Source: Thiomargarita sp.
GTDB lineage: Bacteria; Pseudomonadota; Gammaproteobacteria; Beggiatoales; Beggiatoaceae
Assembly: GCA_020721005.1 (NCBI GenBank)
Contig: DYNP01000001.1
Span: 1 to 64,000, forward strand
Reading direction: 5' to 3'
DNA: 64,000 nucleotides
Below, in pieces: positions 18,528-27,377 of the stretch (position 1 is the stretch's first letter; each line of letters begins with the position of its first letter). The notes under the pieces are model-generated. The model worked only from the letters and a program-made list of their open reading frames with translations. It was not told where the DNA came from and ran no database searches. Both the position numbers and the translations under genes were made by a program.

Positions 18528-18569
18528 GATAGATGCGCTTCACAAAAAACGCTCAGCACATCCTACACA
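18528..18569. repeat. Second copy of the GTAGGATG palindromic repeat
   Basis: Reverse-strand copy of the element at 3790-3831, with two or three differences (AGATGCGCTTC, AAAAAACGCTCAGCACATCC). It is preceded by a CTGAATCAGAATTTG word that also accompanies the other copy within about 1.3 kb. It sits between the ATPase gene and panC. Confidence 0.7.
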
Positions 18570-18607
18570 GTCGGCACAGGGTGGGTTTTGGCGCGTCTTT
18601 TTGTGCC

Positions 18608-18653
18608 ACAACCCAATAAAAATCTTGATGAATTGTTGGGTTACGCTGCGCTA
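18608..18653. repeat. Short inverted repeat AACCCAA/TTGGGTT
   Basis: ACAACCCAAT and ATTGTTGGGTTA can pair across about 20 bases. The right half continues as ACGCTGCGCTAAC, a word often seen in dispersed intergenic repeats of proteobacteria. It lies downstream of panC, on whose strand it could serve as a weak transcript end. Confidence 0.35.
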
Positions 18654-18699
18654 ACTCAATCTACTTTTTTACTTTTTACCTTTCTAGTTGTTCGAGGTT

Positions 18700-19569
18700 T
18701 TAAGTTAGGGTAAAAGCCAGATTGTCAATCAAACGGGTGTTTCCTAACCAGGCTGCAGCAAGAATAATCAGATGTTGATCAGTGGGTTGAGGTGATGCTA
18801 AGGTGTTTTGAGCCCGAAAGGTAAGGTAATCAGGTTGAAAACCTGCCAAGGTTAATTCCTCCAACAGTGTATTTTCCAAGGTTTGATAAGATGCTGGGTG
18901 ACCAGTTTGTCGGTATGTGGTTTGTGCTTGCTGTTGGGCACGATTGAGAATTTTAAACAGTGCTGGGGCGATGGCTCGTTGTTCTGGGGTCAGGTAACGG
19001 TTACGAGAACTCATGGCTAAACCGTCTGCTTCCCGGTAAATGGGGGCACTGATGATTTGTATGGGAATGAATAAGTCTTTGACCATTTGCCGAATGATCA
19101 GCAGTTGTTGGTAGTCTTTTTCTCCAAAGATGGCCCAGTTGGGTTGCACCAGGTTGAACAGTTTGTTGACCACGGTTGCAACTCCGGTGAAATGACCGGG
19201 TCGACTGGCACCGCAAAGTATATTGTCGAATTGGGGAACTTGTATTTTTGTTGAGCAATCAAGGTGTTGGAGATAGATGTCAGAAACTGTGGGGGTGAAT
19301 AGTATATCAATGGCGAGAGTGCTGAGTTTTTGGCAATCTTCTTCTAAAGTGCGTGGATAGTGATGGTAGTCTTCATGGGCGCCAAATTGTAGAGGGTTTA
19401 CAAAAATGCTGACCACGGTGATGTCAGCTCGTTGTTGGGCCAATTGCACTAGGCTAAGATGCCCGGGATGTAGATTGCCCATGGTGGGCACGAAGGCGAT
19501 GGTGCGTTGGTCTTGGCGCCATTGTTGAGTGAGTGCAGTCAGTTCGGAGGGAGAAGAAAGAATTTTCAT
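18700..19569 (-). CDS. panC: Pantothenate synthetase
   Basis: Cytosolic enzyme joining pantoate and beta-alanine with ATP in the pantothenate/CoA pathway. The 289-residue protein shows the adenylylation motifs VPTMGNLHPGHLSLV (HIGH-like), SIFVNPLQFG, CGASRPGHFTGVATVVNKLFNLVQP, FGEKDYQQL and the KMSKS-like MSSRNRYL. Its ATG overlaps the panB stop by 4 bp, so translation is coupled and the two form one operon. Confidence 0.96.
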   Translation of the reverse strand: MKILSSPSELTALTQQWRQDQRTIAFVPTMGNLHPGHLSLVQLAQQRADITVVSIFVNPLQFGAHEDYHHYPRTLEEDCQKLSTLAIDILFTPTVSDIYLQHLDCSTKIQVPQFDNILCGASRPGHFTGVATVVNKLFNLVQPNWAIFGEKDYQQLLIIRQMVKDLFIPIQIISAPIYREADGLAMSSRNRYLTPEQRAIAPALFKILNRAQQQAQTTYRQTGHPASYQTLENTLLEELTLAGFQPDYLTFRAQNTLASPQPTDQHLIILAAAWLGNTRLIDNLAFTLT

Positions 19570-20378
19570 GAGGTAAAACTGTGTTCCAAGTCTGGAAAGT
19601 GTTGATTTTTAACGTCTTCTACATAGGTGGCAATGGCATGTTGTAAACGGCTGCTGTCAGGACGCGCGGCTTTTAGAAAGTCTTTACTAAATGAGGGAGA
19701 TTTGCCGGGGGTCAGTCCCAGTAAATCGTAGAGAACGAGAATTTGGCCATCACATTGGGGACCGGCGCCAATGCCAATGACAGGAATACTGAGAGATTGG
19801 GTGATGGCAGCAGCCAATGGGGAGGGAACGCATTCTAAAACAAGCAGGGTTGCTCCAGCTTCTTGTAAACAGTGGGCTTCAGCTTGTAAACGTTGGGCTT
19901 GTGCCGGTTGTCGGCCTTGTACATAATAGCCTCCCAATTGATGTATGGATTGGGGAAGGAGACCGAGGTGAGCACAAACGGGAATGCCTCGGGCAGTGAG
20001 TAATTCAATGGTGGGAGCTAACCATTCTCCCCCTTCTAATTTAACGACTTGGGCTTGGCCTTCGCGCATTAAACGAGCGGCATTACGCAAGGCTTGTTTG
20101 GGAGTGGCATAGGTCATAAAGGGCATGTCGACCACCAGCAGGGCTTGTTGGGTGCCACGATAAACTGCTTGAGTGTGATAAATCATGTGTTCCAAGGTGA
20201 CAGGGAGGGTGGTGGGATGTCCTTGAATGACCATGCCCAAAGAGTCGCCGACCAGAAGTACCTCAACACCAGATTGTTCTAGCAGATGGGCGAAACTGGC
20301 GTCATATACAGTCAGGGCGACAATTTTTTCCTGCTGGGCTTTCAGTTTACGCAATTTAGCGAGGGTGATGCGATCCAT
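19566..20378 (-). CDS. panB: 3-methyl-2-oxobutanoate hydroxymethyltransferase
   Basis: First committed step of pantothenate synthesis: transfer of a hydroxymethyl group from methylene-tetrahydrofolate to ketoisovalerate. The 270-residue TIM-barrel protein contains LTVYDASFAHLLEQSGVEVLLVGDSLGMV, DMPFMTY, VKLEGG, VCAHLGLLPQS and IGIGAGPQCDGQILVLYDLLGL, all conserved, including the metal-binding Asp residues and the catalytic Glu region. First gene of the panBC operon. The usual third partner panD is not here. Confidence 0.96.
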   Translation of the reverse strand: MDRITLAKLRKLKAQQEKIVALTVYDASFAHLLEQSGVEVLLVGDSLGMVIQGHPTTLPVTLEHMIYHTQAVYRGTQQALLVVDMPFMTYATPKQALRNAARLMREGQAQVVKLEGGEWLAPTIELLTARGIPVCAHLGLLPQSIHQLGGYYVQGRQPAQAQRLQAEAHCLQEAGATLLVLECVPSPLAAAITQSLSIPVIGIGAGPQCDGQILVLYDLLGLTPGKSPSFSKDFLKAARPDSSRLQHAIATYVEDVKNQHFPDLEHSFTS

Positions 20379-20518
20379 AACAAGGGGTCTCTATTGGTGA
20401 GGCTGGGAGGTGAAATGAAAGAGATGATGATTGTAGGTGGCATTGTGGGGTCGGCAACTTCTGAAGGGATGAGTGTTATCAGTTTTCAAAATCAATTCAT
20501 GTTTATTAGGACTTGTGT

Positions 20519-20893
20519 TTATAAAATGGGAATTTCTTCTTTGTATTGAGAATCAGGGGTGGAAGGTTTTTTGTTGAGGTTGGTCACAACATCTCCTTCA
20601 ATTCCAGTCAATCGTTCCTGATCGTCAAATAATAGGGTAATTTTGCGTTGTTGGGGCGCTTTTCCAACGGTTTGGTGACTGTAAAAATAGTCCCAACGTT
20701 GGGCATGAAAAGCATCCCTTATTAAGGGAGTCCCCATGATAAAACTGACTTTTTTGGCTGGCATGTGCCATTCTAAGCGATCCAGCATGTCTTGGGTAAT
20801 TAAGTTGCCTTGTTGAACGTCCATTTTATACAAAGTACAGTGAGTTAGGAACAGTAAGTTACTGAATAGGAAGGCCAGGGAAAGTTTATGCAT
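20519..20893 (-). CDS. bamE: Outer membrane assembly lipoprotein BamE
   Basis: Small lipoprotein subunit of the BAM complex that inserts beta-barrel proteins into the outer membrane. The ATG at 20893 gives a 124-residue protein starting MHKLSLAFLFSNLLFLTHC, a lipoprotein signal peptide with the lipid-bearing Cys at residue 19. The body has QGNLITQDMLDRLEWHMPAKKVSFIMGTPLIRDAFHAQRWDYFY, the SmpA/OmlA fold signature. The open frame extends upstream to 20944, but those extra residues precede the signal peptide and are unlikely to be translated. It is divergent from fur, the classical gammaproteobacterial arrangement. Confidence 0.92.
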   Translation of the reverse strand: MHKLSLAFLFSNLLFLTHCTLYKMDVQQGNLITQDMLDRLEWHMPAKKVSFIMGTPLIRDAFHAQRWDYFYSHQTVGKAPQQRKITLLFDDQERLTGIEGDVVTNLNKKPSTPDSQYKEEIPIL

Positions 20894-20984
20894 GAGGATT
20901 GGTTGCAAGGGGGCTAAGGTCATTGGATTGTTGTAGGATAACATGGGGTTTATTTTTCAAATTTTATGGGTAGAGCTTAAATAG

Positions 20985-21392
20985 ATGGAAAGTCGAGAAC
21001 TTAAAAAGGTAGGGTTGAAAGCAACTTTGCCACGGTTACGCATATTGCAGTTATTGGAGACTAACCTCCAACGTCACTTAAGTGCTGAGGAAATTTACCG
21101 GGCGTTGACAGATTTGGGAGAAGATGTGGGATTGGCCACTGTTTATCGGGTATTGACGCAATTTGAGTCGGCCGGATTGGTGGTTAGACATCATTTTGAA
21201 GGGGGGCTCTCGGTGTTTGAGTTGAATGAGGGGGCACATCATGATCATTTGGTATGTACTCGATGCGGTAAGATTGTAGAGTTTGTCGATGAGGTCATCG
21301 AGACTCGCCAATTGGCCATTGCTCAGGAGAAAGGATTTGAGATTGCTGATCATTATTTGTATATTTATGGAATTTGTGGAGATTGTCGGTAA
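20985..21392 (+). CDS. fur: Ferric uptake regulator
   Basis: DNA-binding repressor that controls iron uptake and storage genes with Fe2+ as co-repressor. The 135-residue protein has the winged helix (ATLPRLRILQLLETN, SAEEIYRAL, VGLATVYRVLTQFE), the metal-sensing run HHDHLVCTRCGKIVEF and the C-terminal CGDC pair. The ATG at 20985 has weak ribosome binding sequence (AGAGC) upstream. About 90 bp separate it from bamE, so promoters are shared in this gap; I did not find a convincing Fur box by eye. Confidence 0.95.
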   Translation: MESRELKKVGLKATLPRLRILQLLETNLQRHLSAEEIYRALTDLGEDVGLATVYRVLTQFESAGLVVRHHFEGGLSVFELNEGAHHDHLVCTRCGKIVEFVDEVIETRQLAIAQEKGFEIADHYLYIYGICGDCR

Positions 21393-21445
21393 AACAGGCA
21401 TTTTAAGCAGTTTGTTCCAAAAATAATTGAAAATTCAAGGGCAAG

Positions 21446-22003
21446 TTAGGGTTGATTTTTGAGTAAAATTGGTAGTGCTGCTTTTAGGTAGATGAACATG
21501 GACCATAGGGTCAGTAAGGCGGCAATGTACAGAGCAAAGAAGCCTATTTCATAGATGGGTATTCCCAATAGAGGGTAGCGGTAAAGTAGCATGAGCAGGG
21601 CAAGCATTTGCATGGTGGTTTTGATTTTGCCAATGGTTGAGACTGCAACTTGGGTTCGTTGTCCTATTTCCGCCATCCATTCTCGCAGCGCTGAGATGGT
21701 GATTTCGCGACCGATGATGATTGCAGCGGGAATGGCCATCCAAGGACTGGGGTTGTGTTGGACCAGTAAGACCAGGGCTACGGCCACGATCAGTTTGTCG
21801 GCGACCGGGTCTAAAAAGGCGCCAAAGGCTGAGGTTTGTTGCCATTTGCGGGCTAGGTAACCATCGAACCAGTCAGTGATGGCTGCGGTCCCAAATACCA
21901 GGGTAGTGAGTAGGTTGGACCAGGTAACTGGCAGGTAAAAGACGATGATGAGAATGGGAATCAGTAAAATGCGTAGTAAGGTCAAAAAATTAGGTATGTT
22001 CAT
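21446..22003 (-). CDS. pgsA: CDP-diacylglycerol-glycerol-3-phosphate 3-phosphatidyltransferase
   Basis: Inner membrane enzyme making phosphatidylglycerophosphate for phosphatidylglycerol and cardiolipin. The 185-residue protein begins [19 protein letters not shown], typical of PgsA, and contains the CDP-alcohol phosphotransferase motif as [11 protein letters not shown]...[11 protein letters not shown]. About five membrane helices. Its ATG overlaps the uvrC stop by 4 bp; the uvrC-pgsA pair is standard in gammaproteobacteria. Confidence 0.95.
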   Translation of the reverse strand: MNIPNFLTLLRILLIPILIIVFYLPVTWSNLLTTLVFGTAAITDWFDGYLARKWQQTSAFGAFLDPVADKLIVAVALVLLVQHNPSPWMAIPAAIIIGREITISALREWMAEIGQRTQVAVSTIGKIKTTMQMLALLMLLYRYPLLGIPIYEIGFFALYIAALLTLWSMFIYLKAALPILLKNQP

Positions 22004-23550
22004 AAGAGATAATGATTTTTAAACTCATAAATCTGGGTGGCCAAGTGTCGATTGATGCCAGGAACGTGCATAAGGTCTTCGATTCTGGCGGTTAGGACAC
22101 CTTGTAATCCCCCAAAGTGATTGAGCAAACGTTTGCGTCGTTGGGGACCGATTCCTGGGATGTTTTGTAATATCGAGGTGCGTTTGAGTTTGGCTAATTT
22201 TTTGCGGTGACTGTGAATGGCAAAACGGTGGGCTTCGTCTCGAATTCTTTGTAGTAAGTGGAGAATTGGGGAGTCGGCTGGTAGCTGAAAAAAGCCGTTA
22301 TTCAAAAAGAGGGTTTCTAATCCTGGTCGTCGTTGGGGTCCTTTGGCAATGCCAATGATCAGGGGAATTGAAAGGGAAAGGCGTTGAGAGATGTGATGGG
22401 CAGTGTTGAGTTGGGGAAGACCGCCATCGATGAGTAGAAGATCGGGAAGGTGTTGGGAGTGTTGATAGTGGCGAGACAGGGCGGCAGCCAAGGCGGCGTT
22501 GTCATCCCCAGGAGTGGTGTCAGAAATGTTGTAGCGGCGGTAAGCTGCGGTTTGGGGACCGGTTTGTCCAAAGGTGACACAGACTGCAACGGTGGCTTGT
22601 CCTTGAAAATGGCTGACATCAAAGCAATCAATGTGGTTGAGGTGTGGGGGAAGTTGGGCACGTTGGGATTCGGATAGAGCTAGAGTTGGGTGAGAGCATA
22701 GGAAATGATGAAGGGCAGTGAAGCGCTCTTGATACCAATTGTTGAGGGTGTCTAAGGAGGTTAAGGGGGAGGCAGGATGGAGTAAGTTGTCTAAGTTGGG
22801 CGATTGAGGAGTTGAGTGTTGGCTGCTAATTTTTTGGAGTTGACGAATTTGGTCCCGATAATGGGCAGCTTCTTCAAAGGCCAGATGATCGGCAGCGGCC
22901 TGCATTTTTTGGGCAAGGTCGTCAATGATGGTTTGATTTTTACCTTCTAGAAACCAGAGGGCTTGTTGGACCGCTTGGGCATAATGTTGCGGTGAGCAGA
23001 GTCCCACACAGGGTGCAGAGCAGCGTTGGATTTGGTGTTGTAGACAGGGACGGGAACGGTTGCGAAATTGGGAGTCTCGGCAGGATCGAATGAGAAATAG
23101 TTTTTGTAGCAGTTGCAGGGTGTCACGGGCAGCGTTGACGATCGGATAGGGACCGAAATAGCGTCCTGTGCGTTTTTGAGTTCCTCGATAGAGTTGGAAA
23201 CTGGGGAATGGGGTGTCGGAAAGATGGATAAAGGGATAGACTTTGTCGTCTCGTAAAGAGACATTGTAACGAGGACGGTGGGCTTTGATCAGTTTTTCTT
23301 CAAGCAAGAGGGCTTCGGTTTCATCTGCGGTGATCACATAGTTGATGTGGGCAATTTGGCTGATTAGGGCGTGTTGTTTGGAGGAAATGGTACTTGGCAG
23401 AGTGAGATAGCTGCGAAGACGTTGGTCGAGGTGTTTGGCTTTGCCGATGTATAGGATTTTTCCGTGTGAGTTGAGCATACAGTATACTCCAGATTGATGG
23501 GGTACAGTGTGAATAAATGCTTTAAAATCAAATGGAAATTGGGAGGACAT
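22000..23550 (-). CDS. uvrC: Excinuclease ABC subunit C, shortened middle region
   Basis: Subunit of UvrABC that makes both incisions during nucleotide excision repair. The ATG at 23550 gives 516 residues, against about 610 in E. coli. The GIY-YIG nuclease ([45 protein letters not shown]), the Cys-rich [17 protein letters not shown], the UVR helix pair ([11 protein letters not shown]), the RNase H-like nuclease ([33 protein letters not shown]) and the HhH pair ([18 protein letters not shown]) are all present. What is missing is the roughly 100-residue beta-rich segment that normally links the UVR helices to the RNase H domain; only about 25 residues replace it. All catalytic residues remain, so it is probably active. 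The frame runs on to 23637 upstream, but the extra residues do not look like UvrC. Confidence 0.93.
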   Translation of the reverse strand: MSSQFPFDFKAFIHTVPHQSGVYCMLNSHGKILYIGKAKHLDQRLRSYLTLPSTISSKQHALISQIAHINYVITADETEALLLEEKLIKAHRPRYNVSLRDDKVYPFIHLSDTPFPSFQLYRGTQKRTGRYFGPYPIVNAARDTLQLLQKLFLIRSCRDSQFRNRSRPCLQHQIQRCSAPCVGLCSPQHYAQAVQQALWFLEGKNQTIIDDLAQKMQAAADHLAFEEAAHYRDQIRQLQKISSQHSTPQSPNLDNLLHPASPLTSLDTLNNWYQERFTALHHFLCSHPTLALSESQRAQLPPHLNHIDCFDVSHFQGQATVAVCVTFGQTGPQTAAYRRYNISDTTPGDDNAALAAALSRHYQHSQHLPDLLLIDGGLPQLNTAHHISQRLSLSIPLIIGIAKGPQRRPGLETLFLNNGFFQLPADSPILHLLQRIRDEAHRFAIHSHRKKLAKLKRTSILQNIPGIGPQRRKRLLNHFGGLQGVLTARIEDLMHVPGINRHLATQIYEFKNHYLL

Positions 23551-23740
23551 GGTGGCAGTGCTGGGAAGGTGGTTAAAAAGATGGTATTGATTTATTAGAA
23601 AGTGGTAATATAATAGGTCAATTCTAAGTAATTTCAAGTGTTAGAAAATCATCCTACGATTTTGGGCAGTGTTCAAAGATGGAATGTTGAATGATAATTG
23701 CCTTACTTTTCAATACCTTACGTTTAGAGGTGATCATGAT

Positions 23741-24118
23741 ATGGCTGATAAAGCCCCTTCCAGTTCGCTAAATTCATCCTTCAGTAAGAAGGAGATTATG
23801 TTTGTTGTCACAGTTGTGATCTTGATTATTGGTTATTTGATTATTGCTTTGATGACCGATAATCTCATGGGAATGTTGTTGTTACCTGTGTTTGTGGCGC
23901 CGATGGTGGCCATTTTTTTTGTCAAATGTTTGAAATGCCAATTGAAGACGCTGAGGAGCAAACGTTCTTCTTTGAGTTACCCGCAGGCTAATATAGAGGG
24001 AATTCAAAAAAACGGTTTAGGTCAACTGATGACCTATATGGGTTATTTGATTTACCTATTTTTATTTGGCATTCTGACTTGGGTATTTGTCCTTTGGTTG
24101 TTTTCGAACGCTCCTTAA
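23741..24118 (+). CDS. Small inner membrane protein, three predicted helices
   Basis: A 125-residue protein starting MADKAPSSS, with hydrophobic segments MFVVTVVILIIGYLIIALM, MGMLLLPVFVAPMVAIFFV and a final LIYLFLFGILTWVFVLWLF, and a basic loop between the second and third (KCLKCQLKTLRSKRSS). The ATG at 23741 has AGAGG about 10 nt upstream; the frame extends to 23669 but without a better start. Family not recognised. Confidence 0.55.
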   Translation: MADKAPSSSLNSSFSKKEIMFVVTVVILIIGYLIIALMTDNLMGMLLLPVFVAPMVAIFFVKCLKCQLKTLRSKRSSLSYPQANIEGIQKNGLGQLMTYMGYLIYLFLFGILTWVFVLWLFSNAP

Positions 24119-24141
24119 TTCCCAATTCAGTTGTTCATAAT

Positions 24142-24711
24142 TCATTTGATTTCCCCTGAGAAAGGGATTGCGATTTCGAGTTGTTGGTTGGTCTCACAGG
24201 TAAATTGACTGTACAGGCAACCGCCAATTTTTTCGTTAGGGGTATAGGTCTCAATCTTCAATTTGGCTTGTGAACGATGGGGAATGTTGCTGCAATTCTC
24301 ATAGGGTGAAGCATAGAGTAAGGAGAGTTCAAATTGAGTGCCTTGGAATTCTCCGACTTGTAATTGGTTGGCTGGGAATTTAGATAATTCTAGAAATCCT
24401 GAATTTTTGGTGCTCACACTGATAGACAATTGCCCATTTTGAAGCCGAATATTGGGATTTGGAAAACCGCCGAATGGATTGGGTATGGTATCCGTTTTTA
24501 CTTGACCGGTATGGGTTTTCAGGGTGGATTGGCTGGGACAGGCATTGGCAAGACTGAGATCAGGTCCTCCTCCGTTATCAGAAGAGGAGGAAGGTGTCGG
24601 AGTTGCACAGGCCACCACCAGCCAAAATCCGCTGCCTACTGTGAGTTTTAAGACCGTGCTCAAGGGTGGATAATGGTTAAGTAAGTATTGTTTGCTCTTC
24701 ATCATAGTCAA
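24142..24711 (-). CDS. Putative lipoprotein
   Basis: A 189-residue protein with a long signal peptide ending in the lipobox LVVACATP (Cys at about residue 35), a Ser-rich linker (SSSSDNGGG) and a beta-rich exported domain with five more Cys residues that could form disulfides (LANACPS, YENCSN, GGCLYSQFTCET). Several ATGs lie close together at the 5' end, so the exact start is uncertain. No family recognised. It faces the membrane protein gene tail-to-tail with a 23-bp gap. Confidence 0.6.
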   Translation of the reverse strand: MTMMKSKQYLLNHYPPLSTVLKLTVGSGFWLVVACATPTPSSSSDNGGGPDLSLANACPSQSTLKTHTGQVKTDTIPNPFGGFPNPNIRLQNGQLSISVSTKNSGFLELSKFPANQLQVGEFQGTQFELSLLYASPYENCSNIPHRSQAKLKIETYTPNEKIGGCLYSQFTCETNQQLEIAIPFSGEIK

Positions 24712-24959
24712 CTGCTCATAAAAAATTGGATTTTGAGTTAAGTGGGATTCCTCGGTTTAGGAGAAGCAGCCTCCGAGTTGCCAACTGTTTTTCAACTTTT
24801 TGCCCGGAGAATAATAGTGATTGTTGGGCATCCTTGTTTGGTTGTAAATTCAACTTATTTTATCCATCAAGGTGAAGTGGAACAGAAAATATCTCCAATG
24901 TTTTGTAATATGACGATTTTGGGTTGGCAACAAGGTGGAAGTTAAGGGAAAATATGGAG

Positions 24960-25391
24960 TTACTTCCCAGAGGGAGCGCCCTTAGCATCCGTGAGATTGG
25001 CGCCCTTGAGATTGGCCCCGCTGGTGTTGGCGCCACTGAGGTTGGCACCGCGCAAATTGGCGCCTCCTAAATCAGCGCCTCCTAAGTTGGCACGGCCCAT
25101 GTTGGCCCCTCTTAAATTAGCGCGTCGGAGATCAGCTCCACTTAAATTTGCACCTCCTAGGTTAGCGCCCCGCAAATTGGCGCCTCGGAGTTTGGCATTA
25201 CTTAAATTGGCGCCGGAGAGTTTGGCCCGCATGAGTCTGGCGCCGTTCAGACGGGCTCCACTGAGGTTGCAACGGGTGCATTTGTTGGTCTCTTTGAGAG
25301 TTTTCAGGTGAGTAGGGTTGGCAGCCAAACTCACTTGTCCCAACAAGAGGACAGCCAGCGCGGTTAGAATGATTAACAAAGGCTTTTTCAT
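24960..25391 (-). CDS. Exported pentapeptide-repeat protein
   Basis: A 143-residue protein with a cleavable signal peptide (LLIILTALAVLLLGQVSLAA) and, from about residue 42 to 137, an uninterrupted run of some nineteen five-residue repeats of type A(N/K/D)L(x)G, which fold as a right-handed quadrilateral beta helix. Just before the repeats is CTRC (C38 and C41), a CxxC that occurs in periplasmic relatives of this family. Function of such exported pentapeptide proteins is mostly unknown. The DNA is itself repetitive and gives a long false open frame on the other strand. Confidence 0.85.
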   Translation of the reverse strand: MKKPLLIILTALAVLLLGQVSLAANPTHLKTLKETNKCTRCNLSGARLNGARLMRAKLSGANLSNAKLRGANLRGANLGGANLSGADLRRANLRGANMGRANLGGADLGGANLRGANLSGANTSGANLKGANLTDAKGAPSGK

Positions 25392-25585
25392 GGGAATTGT
25401 CCTTTTGTGATTTGACGTAAAATCATAAAAAAGTAGTTAATGCGGCTTCAGATAGGGTCTGGATTCGGTGCTTGGAACGGGTCCCTAGTGATGACCCAGA
25501 GTTAAATTGGTCAAGATCCTTAGTTAATATAACAGAAATTGTTGTTAATGTCGACGCAGGATGGGTGAATTAGCCCAAGTTGTAG

Positions 25586-26392
25586 TCAGGGGTGAAACAA
25601 CATGTTTATACTGACCCCCAACAGGAAAAGGGCAAAGAATTTCCTGAGCAAAAGTACTGGAAGAGTGTGGGCCAGCCAAGCACCCAAAGGGGCAAATAGC
25701 AGGGTCATGGGCACGATGAAAATGAGGGCAGGCCAGTATAAGTATCCAGTGCTCCAATTGGGTAAATTGGGCAGTTCCCACCCCATAGCCATAAAACCTA
25801 AGCTGCCTGAAAGGGCAATTGGGAATCCACAGGCTGCCGAGGTGGCAATGGCTTGGCGCAGGGGCACTTGGCAGCGAGTCAGAAATGGCACAGTGATAGT
25901 GCCGCCCCCGATTCCCACCAGGGCAGAAATGGCGCCAATGTGGAGACCAACCAGGGTTAGACCCAATTGGCCGGGCAATTGGAAGGTGGGGTGAGTGGGT
26001 AACTGGTGTTTCGTAAATAGGAGTTGTAAAGCGACTCCCAGTAAAAATAGGGCAAACAGCAGATGTAAGCTCTCATTGGGCAGATAATCTGCTAAAGCCG
26101 CACCCAGCCAAGTGCCGATCAGAATACCGGGCACCAGTTTTTGTACCAACCCCCATTGAATAGCTTGTTGGCGTTGATGTGCTAAAATAGAGGATAGAGA
26201 AGTGAACACAATGGTAGCCAAGGAAGTGCCAATAGCCAAGTGCATGAGGTGAGTACTGGGGAATTCAGGGTGTTGTTGAAATACCCAAAGGAGTATTGGA
26301 ACGATGATCACACCTCCTCCTACTCCGAGTAATCCCGCCAATAAACCGGCCAAACTTCCCATGGTTAATAAACTGATGATTTCTAGATTCAT
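25586..26392 (-). CDS. TauE/SafE-family permease (sulfite/sulfonate exporter-like)
   Basis: A 268-residue inner membrane protein with about eight helices and the two glycine-rich TauE/SafE half motifs, SLAGLLAGLLGVGGGVIIVPILL and GAISALVGIGGGTITVPFLTR, each at the start of a repeat. The family exports sulfite, sulfoacetate or related organosulfur anions, but most members have unknown substrates. In a sulfur-oxidising bacterium sulfite or thiosulfate-related export is plausible. No sulfur gene is immediately adjacent. Stands alone. Confidence 0.88.
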   Translation of the reverse strand: MNLEIISLLTMGSLAGLLAGLLGVGGGVIIVPILLWVFQQHPEFPSTHLMHLAIGTSLATIVFTSLSSILAHQRQQAIQWGLVQKLVPGILIGTWLGAALADYLPNESLHLLFALFLLGVALQLLFTKHQLPTHPTFQLPGQLGLTLVGLHIGAISALVGIGGGTITVPFLTRCQVPLRQAIATSAACGFPIALSGSLGFMAMGWELPNLPNWSTGYLYWPALIFIVPMTLLFAPLGAWLAHTLPVLLLRKFFALFLLGVSINMLFHP

Positions 26393-26547
26393 AGTGTGGT
26401 TATTTCAAGTCCGATCCCAATAAAGAGGGATAAATATGGGCAAAGCGTGAATACTGACAATCATGGAGGGTTGACACGCAGTCAATGGTTAACTACCATG
26501 TATATTTTGTGCAGTAGGTAAAACGACATGCGTATCAGACTGGACAT

Positions 26548-26869
26548 TAGACTTCTTGCAAAAGTATGCGATCATGAAAAAATGAGAGTTGCCCCTCAGT
26601 TAAGATACCTTGGAGTGGAGGCTTTAGCCGGAAAGAGGTCGGATATTGTGATTTGTGCGGGGTGATGCCTACGGCTGACCGGCTAAAGCCTCCACTCCAA
26701 TCTACCTTTCAGTTAAGATACCTTGGAGTGGAGGCTTTAGCCGGAAAGAGGTCGGATATTGTGATTTGTGTGGGGTGATGCCTACAGCTGAGCGGCTAAA
26801 GCCTCCACTCCGACTGGGATTTCCCTTTTATTTTTTCGTATCTCATCTTTTACTTTTGCAAGAGGTCTA
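26548..26869. mobile_element. MITE-like element with terminal inverted repeats
   Basis: The left end TAGACTTCTTGCAAAAGT (26548-26565) matches the reverse complement of the right end ACTTTTGCAAGAGGTCTA (26852-26869) with one mismatch, and similarity continues inward (GCGATCATGAAAAAATGAGA against GATGAGATACGAAAAAATAA). The 322-bp interior carries no transposase, only the two tandem palindromic units described next. Ends of the form AGACCTCTTGCAAAAG resemble those of IS5-type elements, so a nonautonomous derivative is likely. No clear target-site duplication is visible. Confidence 0.6.
26597..26812. repeat. Two tandem 113-bp palindromic units
   Basis: The unit beginning CAGTTAAGATACCTTGGAG occurs at 26597 and again at 26710 with only three or four differences. 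In each, GGAGTGGAGGCTTTAGCCGG pairs with CCGGCTAAAGCCTCCACTCC or its near match, giving a stem of about 20 bp with an inner segment of some 45 bases. The core GGCTTTAGCC recurs in the REP hairpin at 45239. It occupies the middle of the MITE-like element in the 766-bp gap between the TauE gene and the tRNA gene; the remaining parts of that gap show nothing I can name. Confidence 0.8.
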
Positions 26870-27158
26870 TTGACAATTCCATCTTGCCAGGATTGCAGCG
26901 TGAAATCTATTTCTGGTAAGGCATTGGCTAAAGAGATAATGGAAAACGAGTATTCATAATAGAAGTATACCATAATTTTCGATAAGATTCTTAAATAAAT
27001 CGGTGATCTTATACCTTTAAGAAGTGATATTTCGTCATTTTGAGGTAAATATAATCCCTAAATTACAGAAATTACCTTAATAAGGTACGTGCAGAAATTT
27101 AAAATTTTCAAAAAAAGACTTTCCTTTAACTCCAAAATCGATTATAATTTCTCGAAAT

Positions 27159-27242
27159 GCCGGGATGGCGGAACTGGTAGACGCGCCAGACTCAAAATCT
27201 GGTGGTGGTAACACTGTGTCGGTTCGAGTCCGACTCTCGGTA
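27159..27242 (+). tRNA. tRNA-Leu (anticodon CAA)
   Basis: An 84-nt class II tRNA. The acceptor stem GCCGGGA pairs with TCTCGGT (two G-U pairs) and the discriminator is A, as expected for Leu. The D arm is GGCGGAACTGGTAGACGC. The anticodon stem CCAGA/TCTGG encloses the loop CTCAAAA with CAA at positions 34-36, reading UUG. A variable arm (TGGTGGTAACACTG) and the T arm GTCGGTTCGAGTCCGAC follow. CCA is not encoded. It stands alone. Confidence 0.95.
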
Positions 27243-27377
27243 TATTCTTCAATTTTCATATTTTCAATCCTCCCTCCTGATTATTGCATGATGTCTATTC
27301 ACTCCCAAGTGTGATAAGTTAATTGATCTACCCCGAATAACCTAACCTTTACCTACTCTTTATACGGATTTTTATCT

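Noticed and set aside
24742-24945. Plus-strand frame opening at a GTG
   Set aside because: No ribosome binding site, no recognisable protein features, and it lies between two minus-strand genes in an AT-rich gap.
24991-25311. 106-codon frame rich in Leu-Ala-Pro
   Set aside because: It is the reverse strand of the pentapeptide repeats; the periodic peptide is a translation artefact.
26597-26812. Possible CRISPR array
   Set aside because: Only two units of 113 bp, each a palindrome and directly tandem without variable spacers.
26782-26973. Minus-strand frame of 63 codons
   Set aside because: Its C-terminal end (VGVEALAAQL) is a translation of the palindrome, it crosses the right end of the MITE-like element, and no homology is evident.
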